A DNA stretch of 64,000 nucleotides from positions 496,001 through 560,000 of the forward strand of contig JAFEUB010001412.1 in the NCBI GenBank assembly GCA_024529925.1, given 5' to 3'. Position numbers and translations under genes: made by a program. How positions within the stretch are numbered: the first letter of the stretch is position 1; each line of letters opens with the position of its first letter. The stretch comes from Ophthalmolycus amberensis (lineage: Eukaryota; Chordata; Actinopteri; Perciformes; Zoarcidae). Below the pieces are notes generated by a model. The model ran no database searches. It had not been told where the DNA came from and was given only the letters and a program-made list of their open reading frames with translations. Shown piece after piece: positions 35,270 to 48,336 of this stretch.

Positions 35270-38200
35270 TCAGGAAAGTTATTGATGTGATTGTGGATGG
35301 AAATTTACCTCCACAATAGAACAGCTGGGAATATTTCAATGACGAAAACTGTGTGAGGAATGATATCTTTCCCCTCAACATCTACTAATAGATTGAGAGA
35401 AACTAAAATGAAAGCCAAATTGTTTGTACTTATTAAAGTTTGCTGTAAAATCAATTACTCAATTGCTTGACTCTTCAACTCAGCATTTTAAGTAACAATG
35501 ACAGCATTTACCAGTTTTATCAATTATTCTTTATCGAGTCAATATTTAACTCTAAATATGGTTTCTTCACAAATAAGCACACATTGCAGTACATTTATTA
35601 AGATGCAATTAAAAATGACGTGTTTTCTAAAATAAACATTGAGTTGAGGTTGTCCCACTGAACTAGCTTGTTATTTGTTATCGTTCTAAGATTTAATAAT
35701 TCTCCTATAGTCATCTTCTTTTAATAAAGTTTGCTCACATATTAAAGATGTAACAAAAACAGTGGCTGCAGCATCTTTGTGTCTGTGTGTGTATCTGTGT
35801 TTTATGTATAGCTTAGCCGTATACACCGTCCTTATCTGCTACATACTGTAGCAACAAGGAAGTTCCATCAGTCAAACGACCAATCACACGCACAGTCAAT
35901 GATTACCATCTTTTTTATCATCTACAACAATATTTTAAAGCTGAATTTCACTTTCATATTTCTAACGAGAAACCTCTTTCTGTCAGCTGTTTGCCGAACA
36001 ATGTGCTGTTTTGCTCATTGACCTGGCAAAAAGCTGTTTGCTTTGTCCTGCTCTTACCAGAGATGCTGCAAAAACACAACACGAACCAAAGAGGGCAGTT
36101 GTGTGAATGTCAGTGAAACATAAACAATGGCTCTGGGTGATGTTGAAAGGCAGCCTGGTGGTTTTTGTGCATGTTTGCGCAACATTTTGGAAACAATGCA
36201 GGAGAAACACTTACGTGGGACTGTGGGAAATAAAACAGACTGTGAGAAAATCAAGGTCACTTAAAAACAAAAAATATATTTGTGTTCTAATTTCATTGTC
36301 GAAATTAAGTTATTGATTCATTTTGATATTGAACACATCAACTAATCTCATTAGTTAATGCAGCTTTAATTCAATATAAATGTAAATTAATAATTTCATT
36401 TAGCACTCTTTAGGCGCTGCATAACATGAGGCCATAGTTTATAATGTTATATTGGATTTTATTATATTTTAAGTGCAAACAAGAACTACTTTAATAATAC
36501 GATATGATCCAGATTGAGCAATAATCCAACAATCGTATCAAAAACTCCCAAAGCGTTGAGTCAGCTCCTCTCTGATAGAACAGAAAAGTAGACGTTAGAA
36601 GCTTCACACGGAGGATTGTATGTGTTCCCTGCATGATGTTGTGGACATGTTTTTATTGTGCCTGCTCTCTAAACAGTTCAGCACAGTGCAGATGAACTGT
36701 AAGCCAGGTGCCCTCCTTTGAAACTGACAGTAATTGCACACATTCACTTTTAAAATACCCCCCAGATTTTTATTTAATGGACTAACTGTATGCAATAGTA
36801 AGTAATTATGTTGACAACATTTTTATTATTATCCATTTTTATGCTACATTATTTGTCTAAAATCCCTTGCATCAAAAGTGGACACACTCAAACTAGCAAG
36901 AGGCGAATAAATTGCTGATTGTTCCTGATTTTTCCTTTGAGATTAGGACAAGAGAGCACAGAGCTGACGATATTAGTCAGCTGCCGTCATAAGAATTGTC
37001 ATAAGAAAACACGCCGATTAGCAGCTAATCCGGATGTGATGTGTGAATTCTAACAACTCGGTGACCTGTGAAGAAGCCAGAGGTTCATTGCGTCCCATGC
37101 TGGTGAGCCCGTGAGAAAAAGCAGATGGTGTAAACAGAGTTGGCTGCAGGAAGATTTGACTGACGTTGCAGGGAAAGAGGGAACACGGAGCTCCGAGGAC
37201 AAACATTCATTCTAGATTTGCCAATGTTATATAACAGATACTTCTGCTGTTAATGTCAGTCAAGGGCTCATGCTACAGGCAGTTTAAGCTGAGGGACTGA
37301 ATGAAAGCTATTGGGGTGAATAAGAGAAACACTCCAATATCTTCAGGTAATATAACACTTTTGAATTGTTTGCATTCATAACTAAAACTGTGCAAAAAAT
37401 GTAAGATGGTGTACCGTCATTTTCACATTGCTATGAAAATGCAATCATATGGAGCCAGGACAGTGACTTTACATTTGGCAAAACCTGAACTGAAAGAAGA
37501 AACACTGGTATTCAAAATAATCCAAGCTTCCAATAAAGAATGACTGCAACACACTTGTTCTTTTTTGGACCATGCACTTACAATCTTATTATCATTATTT
37601 ATAATCATAATTATTTTTGATATTTTCGAGCATTTCTTTTGTTTTCAATGGGAATCAGATAGTTTTCTTCATGTTAGTCTTTTTTCAGGGACCTCTTTTT
37701 AACTGTCTCCATGTCCAATAGAAGTGGAATAAGTAAACGCCAAAATCAAGGCAAACAAGTGATGAATCCTGTTCCACGAACAGTGTAACCATTCTTCATA
37801 ATCTTCCTTTCATTATCTCTTTATGTGACATAATTACAGTTTGATACATATTTTACGACATAGTGGCTCAGCTTTCTGTTAAGATGCAGGATAAAATGAA
37901 GGAGCTGCTATACTAGAAAAACAAATGACATGCTGCCTCGAGAGATAACCTTCTCTCTCCCCAAAAAACTTAGACAACTTAAAAAAAAAAAAAAAACATA
38001 GGTCCCCCCTCCCCCTTTTCTGACATGCATGTTCAGGGCACAGATCCGCCCTCGGGGTTGCATTTGAAGCGTGAACCACAGAACATCCCTGCATGCTACA
38101 TATGTAAGCTATGCAGTGACTGTCATTGGATGTCTCCAGGAGATCATGCTAATGGTGTTCATTACTGTGTTACCTGAGTGTCGGGCACTGATGTGATTCA

Positions 38201-39089
38201 TTGAGACCAGCTGGTCTAAAATGACCCATTGCTGTTGTGATGGGGTGAAATGAATTCTTCCCTAAAACGTATATCCTTTTCTTCACGGCAACTTTAATAC
38301 AAATACGTCCACAGGTTTTGACTGCATGGTTCTAGTCCTTGTTTCTCCCTCTCAGTTTGCAGTGCCAGCACCTGAGACGACGCTTTATCCTCTCACAAAA
38401 TCCGGTTTGGTTTCAACCTGTTCGGTCACTCCAACAACTTATGATTTATTCCACATTCTAAAAGGGTAACACCTGCCCTCGAGAAACACACAAACAGAGA
38501 GTTATGCTGCTTCTGCAGTGGAGGTATTTAAGAAGCGGGTTAATGCATAACCCGCGTTAATGTCGGACAGATGGGTATGTTAATCTTTTTAACTGCAGCT
38601 CAGAAAATATGACGTTCCCCAGCAGTGGACTTCCCCCCCCCCTCTCTGCAGGGTTGTGTGGGAGATACACGTGGCTTGTTTTTTGTCTGACAGTTAAAAT
38701 ATATGTGCTGTTAGTTTCAGGAATGCTGGTGGAACATGGAAAAAAGGGAGTGTCACACGCAGAGCAGATGGTGTGCTTTTAATCATCCATATTGCTGAAG
38801 CTTTTGATGTTTTGCTTGGAACCTTCCTCGTCACCAAATACCATTGTGTTTTCAATGTCCAACTTGTTTTTAAGAAATGGAGAGCAAACTGAGATTCATC
38901 AATGAAATTGAAACTTTGCTTATCTATATGTATCGATATATTTTTTGAATAAACCCAAAGTTTCATGTATATATTCTTTTCTTAATCTTAAATGAAATAT
39001 TTGAATAAAATTATGATTTTTTGAAATTTGTTAAACATTTTTTTGTGAATTGTTCTTACTGTTGCTGTGTCTCTTTACATGTGTCTCTT
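35270..39089. other. Gene desert, part 2
   Basis: No coding or RNA gene is recognised. AT-rich, with short mono- and dinucleotide runs (for example a poly(A) at 37980-37996 and a C run at 38632-38641) and an 8-bp-arm palindrome GCGGGTTA/TAACCCGC at 38535-38555. Confidence 0.5.
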
Positions 39090-39320
39090 CAATGTTAGTT
39101 AATTAGTGAGGTTTACATGTGCTGGTAGGCAGATTTTGTTACATTTGGCATCGGCCCATGTTGTTTCCCCCTATGTCAAGTCTTTATGCTAAGCTAAGCT
39201 AAGCTATAGCCGGCACTGACTGTAGCTTCATATTCAATGGACAACGACAAGAGTATCAATCGTCTCATCTCAATGTGGACAAGAAAGCGAACAAGTGAGT
39301 TTCCTGAAATTTTCAAACGT
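39090..39320 (+). repeat. GCTAAGCTAAGC-type inverted-repeat element, one arm
   Basis: The order is TTAGTTAATTAGTGAGGTTT, GTGCTGGTAGGCAGATTTTG, TTTATGCTAAGCTAAGCTAA, CTGTAGCTTCATATTCAATG and GACAAGAAAGCGAACAAG. This matches one arm of an abundant teleost foldback element. Related pieces occur at 10200-10345, 42824-43656 and 54760-54850. The outer end is degraded. Confidence 0.65.
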
Positions 39321-42300
39321 GTCGTATAATGAGGTGCACTTAAACTCAACACTCTTGTTGTGATGATTCCACTGTTGCTAAAAAAACTAAATAACAATGT
39401 CAGCATTTAGTAGTTGAGGTCCATAAGATTCATGGAAATCTGAAAAGTCATGGATAACAACATAGCATTTTGAGGAACCAAAAACCTCAACGAAGCAAAA
39501 CTTGACCAAAAACAATTGACTTGTGCAGCATGCAGCCTGTTGTCCAATGTAGTGGATTAATGAAGCAAGTCCCATTCATTTATTGTTTAGTCTGACAAAA
39601 ACATGTACTTCTATTTCAAGAGTTGTGTAATTATCAATTATTAACAAATATGCATTGTTGCATCAATACTGTGTGGCAGTGAGGGAGCTTAACCTTACGT
39701 CCTTTAACTTTTTGTTCAGTTCACTCTGTCCAGAGTGGCTCCAGCACACACGGATACAAAGAAAGTGATGAGTCTATTTCTATTCCTCTGTGAAGTAACA
39801 GTAACGTGCTATATTTGTCACATTTCCCGTTGTGGTCATAAGAATCTAAAAATGTTTCACCTGTTGCTATACCTGCTGCTCTGCGTTCTCTCATTGTAAT
39901 GTAGCAGATTGTTTATGATGCTGTAAACAGGCTTTTCTTGTTGCCGAAACAATCCTTTGTTCAGGGGCCACAATGTTTTTGGAAGCTATGCACTCTGTTG
40001 GCCATTCAACGTTGGGCTAGACACAGAGATGGTAAATCCAGTTTGAAGAGTATGACCTGAAACAAGATATAGCAGTATTTTGCCCTGAAGTGTTGAATGG
40101 AGGATTTCCTTCTTCATTACAGAAATGTTTATTCCATTTAATATAACGTGTATGGTTAAATTTTTTAGGCTGTGTTGATTTAGTCTTTCTTGCCCATAAA
40201 TGGTTTGAAGGGGGGTTAAGAAAGAACCCAATCATGTGAGTACAGCTTGGTCACAAGTGCACCTTTCACACAGGGGTCAAAGGATAGAATTCCAGGTTAT
40301 CGCTTTGGTTTCAAAAGACTAGCCAAGGCACAACCACAAGTGTAACCCAAGCTAGAGGTAAACAACTGCTCCACACGGGAGTGACAGGGATGGTGTGAAA
40401 GAGGCCAGCGCTGTACATGAGACTAATCATCCTGGGTTATTTGGGTACTGGCCATGTTGTAGGTGCAGGCCCTCTGTCTCTGCTCTGCATTTGACACCTG
40501 CAGGTGACAGATTTCCAGGACTAGTTGGTGTTCGCTGGCTGGATCGGTTTGCAACGAGGCGCAGTAACGGACAAGGAACGAGAGGGAGGAAACATAATAA
40601 CGTTGCACGTCTGCTAGAGACAGCAGCCCCTGGCTGTAATCAACACTGTTCACTATACTGTATGTGTTGGAAAGAAGCCATCGGGGAAACTGTAGTGTTA
40701 ATTCATGATTTCCTAACTGCAAACATTATTTTCCTACAGCAATGCTACATAAATATATATATATAACTAATTATATATCTTTTCAACAGGTGTGGATGAA
40801 ATACAGTCTTTGAATCTCTTGCGTACATCTAAACAGGTACACAAAAACTTTTATTTAAGGGTCCAGTCTTGATCCATGACCTGTCAGAGCTTGATAGTCC
40901 CCGTCCGGCTCAAACAGTTCACACAAAGTTTTCAGTCCGCCACAGGAGATCCGGGTGGATTGAGAGATCACATTCCACACAGGAGAGGATGGAAACCATC
41001 ACAAATAGCACTGCTTCGTTTGACCGATGGGTTGGAAAAACACACTTTTATTATACTGCCATTTATTTGCAAGTTTATAATGTGAAACCAGAGAGGTCAA
41101 TAGAGAGAGATAGGGTGAGGAAAGGGAAACAGGAGTAAACATGACATGAGGTTTTTTGGGGAAAAATAAACTTTTCCAAGACCACCCCAAGACTGGAGGC
41201 GAAATATACATGCAGGTCCAGTTTTATATGAGAAAAGATGTCCTAAATGATTTCTGTGCTGACTTGGGTGTGAGATTCACACAGACATGAACCGTGTTTT
41301 TGTTGCTGGCAAAACTGTTTTGTTCAGTTTGTCTTACTGGATACCTTCCAGCCCAGTAATACGGCAAAACTCATGGCAGCACAGTGACTCGTTTTTTGAT
41401 GACTGCGGATCCTGGCAGCTTTGTCTTTATCATTGCAGAAAGTATACCTCTCTTTGTTGCATTGTCTCAATGTCATACAGGAAATTGGCCAAAATACACT
41501 TTCAGGCTGCATAGTCGTTGGAGACTGCAGCTTGGATGTGTTGGATGCAGTCACTGTTGTTTCCTATGATATTTTCCTAATCTCAGACAACTTGAGTGCT
41601 GCACTGATATATTATCACATTGGTGTATGTGTCAGCAAATAGCTGATTGTTTTCCAACATCCAGCAGACATGGAGCAACATTGGTATTCATTTAAAGTGG
41701 TTTGCTCGGTTTTCCGTCCCCACCAACTCCTGCGGGAAATATCCTGCTCTTTAGCTGCAAAATGCTAAACTGTGTTCACAGCCAGTCGTTAACTGTCTGT
41801 CAGCTGTTTAGTGGTAAGCAGGTAGAGTACAGTGGGTTTATCAGAGCTTTCTTGCTGAAGACAGCTGCCTGCTGCATCTGGAAGCAACACTGATGTTAAA
41901 GTTGTCATCTGTGTAACCAAAACAATTAAAAAGAAGTTAAAACGCTTCATTGTGCGGAGGGGAGCTGCAGATTTGTGTGATAATGATGTGTCTAAGTGAC
42001 CCCTTTCACGTTACATATAGTAAGTGGATCCGTTTTAATATATCATTTTTAATTATGCTTTAACTGCAGAGGCAGCACATCGGAAAGAAATGTTTTTCAA
42101 TAGTATTTTTGTGCACTCGGCCAAAATGTAGTGTCTGCAAATTTAGAATTATTAATGTGCATGAAACTTCTTATCCCTAATTCTGTTCCCTAAAAGGTGA
42201 TAAATAAAATATTTTGAGGGAACATTAACCATAGACGACCTCACTCATGAAAAGTTATTGAACTGAAGTAGACTCCACACATTGTGAGCATTTATCAACA

Positions 42301-42823
42301 AAGCAGTTATGCATGTTTGTTTCCAGAGAGCTATCCAGACAGCATTTGGATGTCAGAGGAACTCTAGTATGTAGAGTGTTGGTGTCAAGTCTCACGAGCA
42401 CCATCACATCTCAACAGGCTCACAGATTTACATTAATCTCCCCTCATTGGCTTCGTATCCCCAAATGATTGCGGGTATTGATTTACACAAGTTCAATCCC
42501 CGACCAGTCAGTGTGTCATGCTGCATGCGTGTGGTCTCTTAATGTGATATCTCCACTGGCTGTGCAGAGAAGCAGCCACTTTGATTTTTTTCATTGATGG
42601 ATGAATCACTTTTAAATGAACGCTTAGCACCGTGGCTTAAAGGCCAAGATCGGCCTTAGCAACCGACAGTCTCTGGGCTCCATAATCGATGCTGGGGACT
42701 GAACACCCTGCTGTTTACCCGAGCTCTCTCCCTTGGTTCGTCCTGTCCTAGTCTCAGCACAGAAGAAGCAACCAGTAAACAAAGCAAACTTGGAAAATCA
42801 GATGTGCTCACGAATAAGGGACA
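39321..42823. other. Gene desert, part 3
   Basis: No gene is recognised. Frames of 99-123 codons on opposite strands at 40395-40766 overlap each other and contain no known domain. The stretch 40895-41110 is also open in two frames without conserved content. Both are treated as chance. Confidence 0.5.
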
Positions 42824-43656
42824 TTAAAGGAAGAACCCAACATTTTGGGGAAAAGAAAAATACGCTTATTTTTCTTTCTTGTTGATAGTTGGATGAGAAG
42901 ATCGATACACGCTTTCATTGCTTCATGCTAACCATGAAGCTAAAACCAGCTGCGTGTTAGCTTGCGTAGCATAATGGATTCAAGGACAATTTACTGTGAT
43001 TATGCAGCACAGGGTTGCACAGCGAAGACAAACAAGACAAAAAGACAAAACAAAAACAGTTGTGCATTCCTGTTGTGCATTTTTGGAATCAGGAGGAATA
43101 CAAACAGCAGAAACAAATATGGACGCCATCTTGAGATAAAGAATTTGACATCAGGGAAACACTACTGTCCACCGACTTTGACTATGTTTGAGCACCAAGC
43201 TTAATTGATGTCAACAAGCTAGTCCCACCTGAGTCCTGCGCTCTGTCGGCCCGCCCTTCAAGTGCAGCTTGATTTAGGACGCCACGATGGAGCCTGGTCT
43301 CTGTGAAGACGTAGACACAACAGTCACCGACCTACCGCTGCTGCTGCATTAGGAGCTGACTGAGTGGTGGAATAGCCTTAGGTTTTAGCTGGATTAGCTT
43401 AGCTTCCATCTCAGCTTTCCTCCCTCTCGACTCCTCTTTCAGTGGTGGTTTGGTCCGGCAGCTCTGACTGAGTGGTCGTCCACGGTCGGGAAACGTCTCA
43501 GGGTCCTCTCCCCACTAATTCATCCAAATCCCTCGATTCCTTCTCCGACGTTGACGAGTGTATCTTGTCAAATGCCATGAGTGCTCCAGTAATAAACACG
43601 GAAATAACAATAAAGTAAATAAGAGTATTTCCCAAAATGTTGAATGTTTCCTTTAA
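42824..43656. mobile_element. TTAA-flanked inverted-repeat element
   Basis: The left end is TTAAAGGAAGAACCCAACAT continuing TTTTGGGGAAA. The right end, inverted, is TTAAAGGAAACATTCAACAT continuing TTTTGGGAAA. The ends therefore form imperfect terminal inverted repeats of 40 bp or more, with TTAA at both borders, compatible with a TTAA target duplication (as in piggyBac- or Kolobok-type elements). The arms carry the same sequence as the repeat copies at 39090 and 10200. The interior (about 42970-43560) has no recognisable transposase. Confidence 0.6.
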
Positions 43657-46600
43657 ATATCAAACTCTAACTTCTGAACGTCTCTTTCTGGGGGTGGATG
43701 GAGTCGAATCAAATCAAATCGTCAGATACAGATTGAACATTTTGGCCAATTTTCAGACTGAAATAACAGCAGCAGTGCGCTCACAGTTTCCTGTTGTCAT
43801 CTTCCTGTAATTTTCTGTTCTGTCCTCTGAGTGACACTCACATGTTCTTTGTAAATTGAATCAGACGGGAACACTACATACACACCGTGTCCGGCTTGAA
43901 TCTGGATGCTCTGATCTCTTTAGAACAAATTGCAATAAATGTAGTTTTGTCTATATGTTCTTTTCACCATCAGCAGCCTTGTTAGAGCCTGCGCCTGCAA
44001 AGGCGACCAATAATACATTGTTTGATGCATGACGCTATAAGTGGGATTGATGTATACTTACTTATGCCACCTTGCCACTGAAGATGAACTATCAGCCTCA
44101 TCTTTTTCTCTCCACAGTCCCTTCATATCTCAGTGCATAATGACAATTGAAATTGCCAAAAGCAGAGCAAAAGCCCTTCACAAACTGTTGAAATTAAAAC
44201 TCAACAAAAGGGTAGATATCCAGCTCTTTGACAGGACTGAAATGATTTTATTCAGACTTCAAAGGGATCCTTTAAATCAGGATGCAACACAATGATGTAG
44301 TGTCTTTTCAATGTGCGAACGTCAGAGTGCCTCAGCACATGTTTATTACTGGCTCTGCCTGCATGACTGTCAGAGAGCAGAGGGTAGCGATGTTGATCAG
44401 GCCTTACACAAACCATATACTTCAGTGTTGGTTGCCGATATGCAAAAGCACGTTTTTAAAGGTCAAACCACCTCAACTGTCATCATTTCATGGCTCTCAG
44501 ATTGTTTTTGTTGATTTAAAAAACGAATCATTTTATTGTCAAGATTGTGCTCTGGATGAACAGGATGAAATGAAGTATTATCAAATGTATTTTCATACAT
44601 CTTAATATGTTACCTTTTGAGATATTTTGATTAGAATATATTGTATACAACCAAGATAATTGTTTTTTATTATTTTTCTGTTTCAAAACCTCAGTGGAGG
44701 GCTGCCGTATCCTTATGGTGGGAAATAAAGGGCACTTTAATGCTTATTAATTGACATAAACTACACTTACACATGTAAAATACCATGGTATCATATCATC
44801 ATATTTGAAGTACATGTCATATAACATACATTCCAGTATTTAATCTCACTAGGCTTTACTTGTCAGCTGATTACAGATGATTCAAAGGGAAAAATTACAG
44901 TACTGACAAAATGAACATATGTTTAACATCCATATTTAATATGTGATTTCCCACAAATAACAAGGGAAATTATGTGTATTTTTCATTCACAGAATAATGA
45001 AAATTAAACTAAATACCGGCAAGCACTAAAATAGTCCTTCAGTGATGAAGAGACTTACTGAGTTAACTTCTATCTTAATGTTTCCAGTTAGCTTCCCACG
45101 CAGACAAAATTACTTAATTGGATGTATGGATAAATTTCATATGACGGCATGAGACAAAAATAATTCCAATCATTTGCCTTTTTTGGAGAACTGCGACTGA
45201 TAATTTTGAAATGTCTTATTTTTTCCTTTCAATTTGAAACACTACAAGAGGTGAATAAGGAAAATAAATGTATTTCCCCTGAATTTTATTTTCAGGATGA
45301 TGGATTACTATCATCCATGTCACTATTATCTCCATCTGTTGGCATAAGTAGTTAGGGAATAAAACTCCTCTAATAGCCAGGCACCTTTCACAGAGAGCTT
45401 TGAGTGTTTTTTACTCACTTAAAGTCTCCGTTAGTTCCTCGTGTTCTCAGTGGCCTCTCTCTCTCCCAACCCCCTCTGGTATTTTAGGAAACATCAATAT
45501 GCTGAAAACTTTTGCATGCTGCTGATGGAAACGTTGTTGTCCAGAGCAGCAGGAGTGAGACACGGAGTAAATGTAAATGAAATTGCAGCCTGTTGTTAAA
45601 ATGTACGATATTCACGCACCCGTTCTAATATATTTCCCTTGTGAACCACTAACATGGAAGTAAGATGCATTTGGATTGACAACATGGTCCTGCATGGTGG
45701 CACTCTTTGTCTTATTGCCCCTGTTAGAGCAGATCAAATTACTCAACTCTCAGCAAAGCACCACCCGAAATCAACCTGGAAAGTTTTAATCAGCCAAAGT
45801 AACTGGCAACATGGTGAGCAGGGCTTTTAACTGACAGTTTGAAGTTACATTTGGGCACCATCATTTGACTTCTTCCTTCATGCCAAGCATAACAGCAATA
45901 TTTAGAAATTCAGACCAATAGGGACATTTAGAACACTGACTAATAACTTAAATGTATGTAATGAAGCAGTACTGTAATTGACAAAATACTAAATACAAAA
46001 AAAACCTGTTTTAAATCCACAAGCCAGCAGCTCAGCGGTAAAGTCTGTGTGTGTTTGGAAAAGAGATATCATTTCTGGCTTTCCATGTTTCGTGATCAGA
46101 ACCATGTGTCCGCCACGTGGAGTGCTGTGTTCGTTTAAGGCTCAAGGAGAAACATTTCCACGGCCTTTTGAGGACAAAATATGAGTTCATATGATACCAC
46201 ATGTACAACCATATTTACGTAACTGTTTAAGAAATACCGGATGTGTGGATGTGATTATGTCAATGTCTAGAGTTTTATTTATGACACAGTCTGGATGAAA
46301 AGCAAAGAAAAAGTAAAAGTAAAAGAAAAAACTTGATTCAGATAAATGAATGTCAGTGAGTGTTTACTTAAAACCAAAGCTTTTATTAGACCAGGTAAAA
46401 TAATATTGGTTGATATTTTAATTATACTTCCATCGTGGTCCCCTGCTCAGAAAGGGAACATTGTCCATTGAAACATTTTATTTCTCCCCTATCATGTTTT
46501 TGAAAACGTTTTAACTGTTTACATGTTTTGAAGGTTTGAATCAAACTGTATTTAAAAACAGAGCAGTGAAAAATAAAATAATTGTATATTCAGATAGTTT

Positions 46601-47753
46601 GGGGGCATTGAAGGAGAAATCCTGTGCTGTCTTTTCCTTTCAGGCACAAAATTGATAAATCCAATGTTCTCATACATTGTATATCTTGACAAATTATGAC
46701 TCCAGGGACCCTTGGCCTACCTTGAATATGTGTCTTGACGTCGGCTGTGGCATCACTCAGGAAAGCAGAGGTGATGGGTCTTGAATTCAATTGGCTCCCG
46801 CTCTCCTTCAGGTGGGAGGAGGCAGGGAGCCACAGCAGCAACGCCTGGCAATGTCTCTGTGTTTAAATCGCTCGTGTCCACATCTTGGTCATGCTGCTCT
46901 GGATATTTTGGAGACTCCTGCTAGGGATCCAAAATATGCACCTGCTAGAGCAAGAGAGAATGTGGAAATATTCCTAAAATACAAGCAGAGGGAACCATGC
47001 AAAATGTTTTATCTTGCAGGTGAAAGTCGAGAGAGGGTCGACTGCTGAAAAGGTGAAGATTTGTATATATGTTATACTCTGATAAAGAAATGCCGACTAC
47101 ATGCCTTAAGTTTGTTGTTGCTGAGTTGAAGGACGCTGTTTTTGATCGTTACAGCTTCAATGCAGAGAGAATTGCACTGCAGATGGTATAATTGTTTGTA
47201 TTCATGTTGTTGCTTTCTGGTGAAGGTTATAAGATTGCAAGTGAGTATCTCTGTTGAGGTTGTACTTTATTTTACCATATTGTTAACTACTGCTAACGAG
47301 CTTGTCTTTGTGTATTACCACATTCTCAACATAAGATGTGATTAAAATTATTTAAAAATGTTCAATTTAATATTACTCCAAAAAGCTGAATTTCAATGTG
47401 CATCACAGGCATGCGTGGCATACACACGTCTCCGTCTCCCTCTGTGGGTCTATGTGGTGTAGCGGATGGAGACGTTACATAAAAAGCACCGCTCGTGTTT
47501 ACTCATGACAAAGATGGAGGAGGAGACCCATGGTTCCCATGGAGACGGTCATCTGTTTTGTACAGAAAGTGGTCCAGGTGTTTGAGGAGGTCAGCGGATG
47601 TTGAATAAGTGTTGATGAGCTGCGAGCTGCACTGAGATGCAATGAGAGTTGATTAAGTCAATATGATGCACACACACACACACGGCTACACACAACTGAG
47701 GTGATCTCATTATAAGCTTCAAGGATTATCTGCCTGCGTCGTTGTTTGCACTG

Positions 47754-47755
<2 letters not shown>
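43657..47755. other. Gene desert, part 4
   Basis: Nothing coding is recognised. AT-rich throughout. The open frames at 44041-44605 and 46590-47048 were examined and show no domain, splice context or codon pattern that would support them. Confidence 0.5.
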
Positions 47756-47791
<36 letters not shown>

Positions 47792-47808
47792 TGCGTGTGT
47801 GTGTGTGC
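47756..47808 (+). repeat. (GT)n microsatellite
   Basis: GT dinucleotide tract with two GCGC/GCGT interruptions near its middle. A shorter (CA)n lies just upstream at 47670-47684. Confidence 0.9.
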
Positions 47809-48109
47809 TTTTATGTGCATCTTCTCAATTCATTTCAATGAGTGCTTTTATTCCTATGAAGTACCATTTAAATACAAATGCAACAATGAGAACAGGAGGC
47901 GGATCAGGACAATATATGCACATGGCCTTCACAGGGAGGTCAGAGTCATGTCTAACAGCAAATATAATTTATATATATAGATATACATATATATATCTAT
48001 ATATATATAGTGGTCTAGAAGCTAAATGTGAATGGATGCCCTCAAGTTCTTGAGTGTATGTACTGCGATACCTTCAACACCTGCTAATAAGATGATATAA
48101 CAACTGAGC

Positions 48110-48336
48110 AAAAAATGGATCTAACTGATGGGATCCCTCCTCTATTGCTCTCCCACAGGTTTCTTCCTCTTTCCTCCCCGTTAAAGGGTTTTTTTGGGGA
48201 GTTTTTCCTGTTCTGATGTGAGGGTTCCGGGACAAGAGGATGTCAAAAGTGTACATATTGTAAAGCCCTCTGAGGCAAATTTGTAATTTGTGATTTTGGG
48301 CTATACAAAAAATAAATTGAATTGAATTGAATTGAA
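48110..48336 (+). mobile_element. 5'-truncated LINE 3' end (copy 1)
   Basis: Sequence such as GGGGAGTTTTTCCTGTTCTG, GTAAAGCCCTCTGAGGCAAA and TTTTGGGCTATACAAAA ends in a short tandem ATTGA tail. This is the form of a 3' UTR of L2/CR1-like non-LTR retrotransposons in teleosts. Only the terminal ~220 bases are present. The copy at 50683-50826 is nearly identical over the shared part. Confidence 0.7.

Noticed and set aside
35136..35381. Thr-His repeat protein frame
   Set aside because: Generated by the (GT)n-(GA)n microsatellite; the same holds for the Val-Cys frames at 47742 and 53034.
40395..40766. 123-codon plus and 99-codon minus frames in the desert
   Set aside because: Mutually overlapping, no signal peptide, domain or splice context; the expected length for chance frames in 64 kb.
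42600..42720. Possible tRNA-derived SINE head
   Set aside because: No recognisable A and B box pair or cloverleaf could be built.
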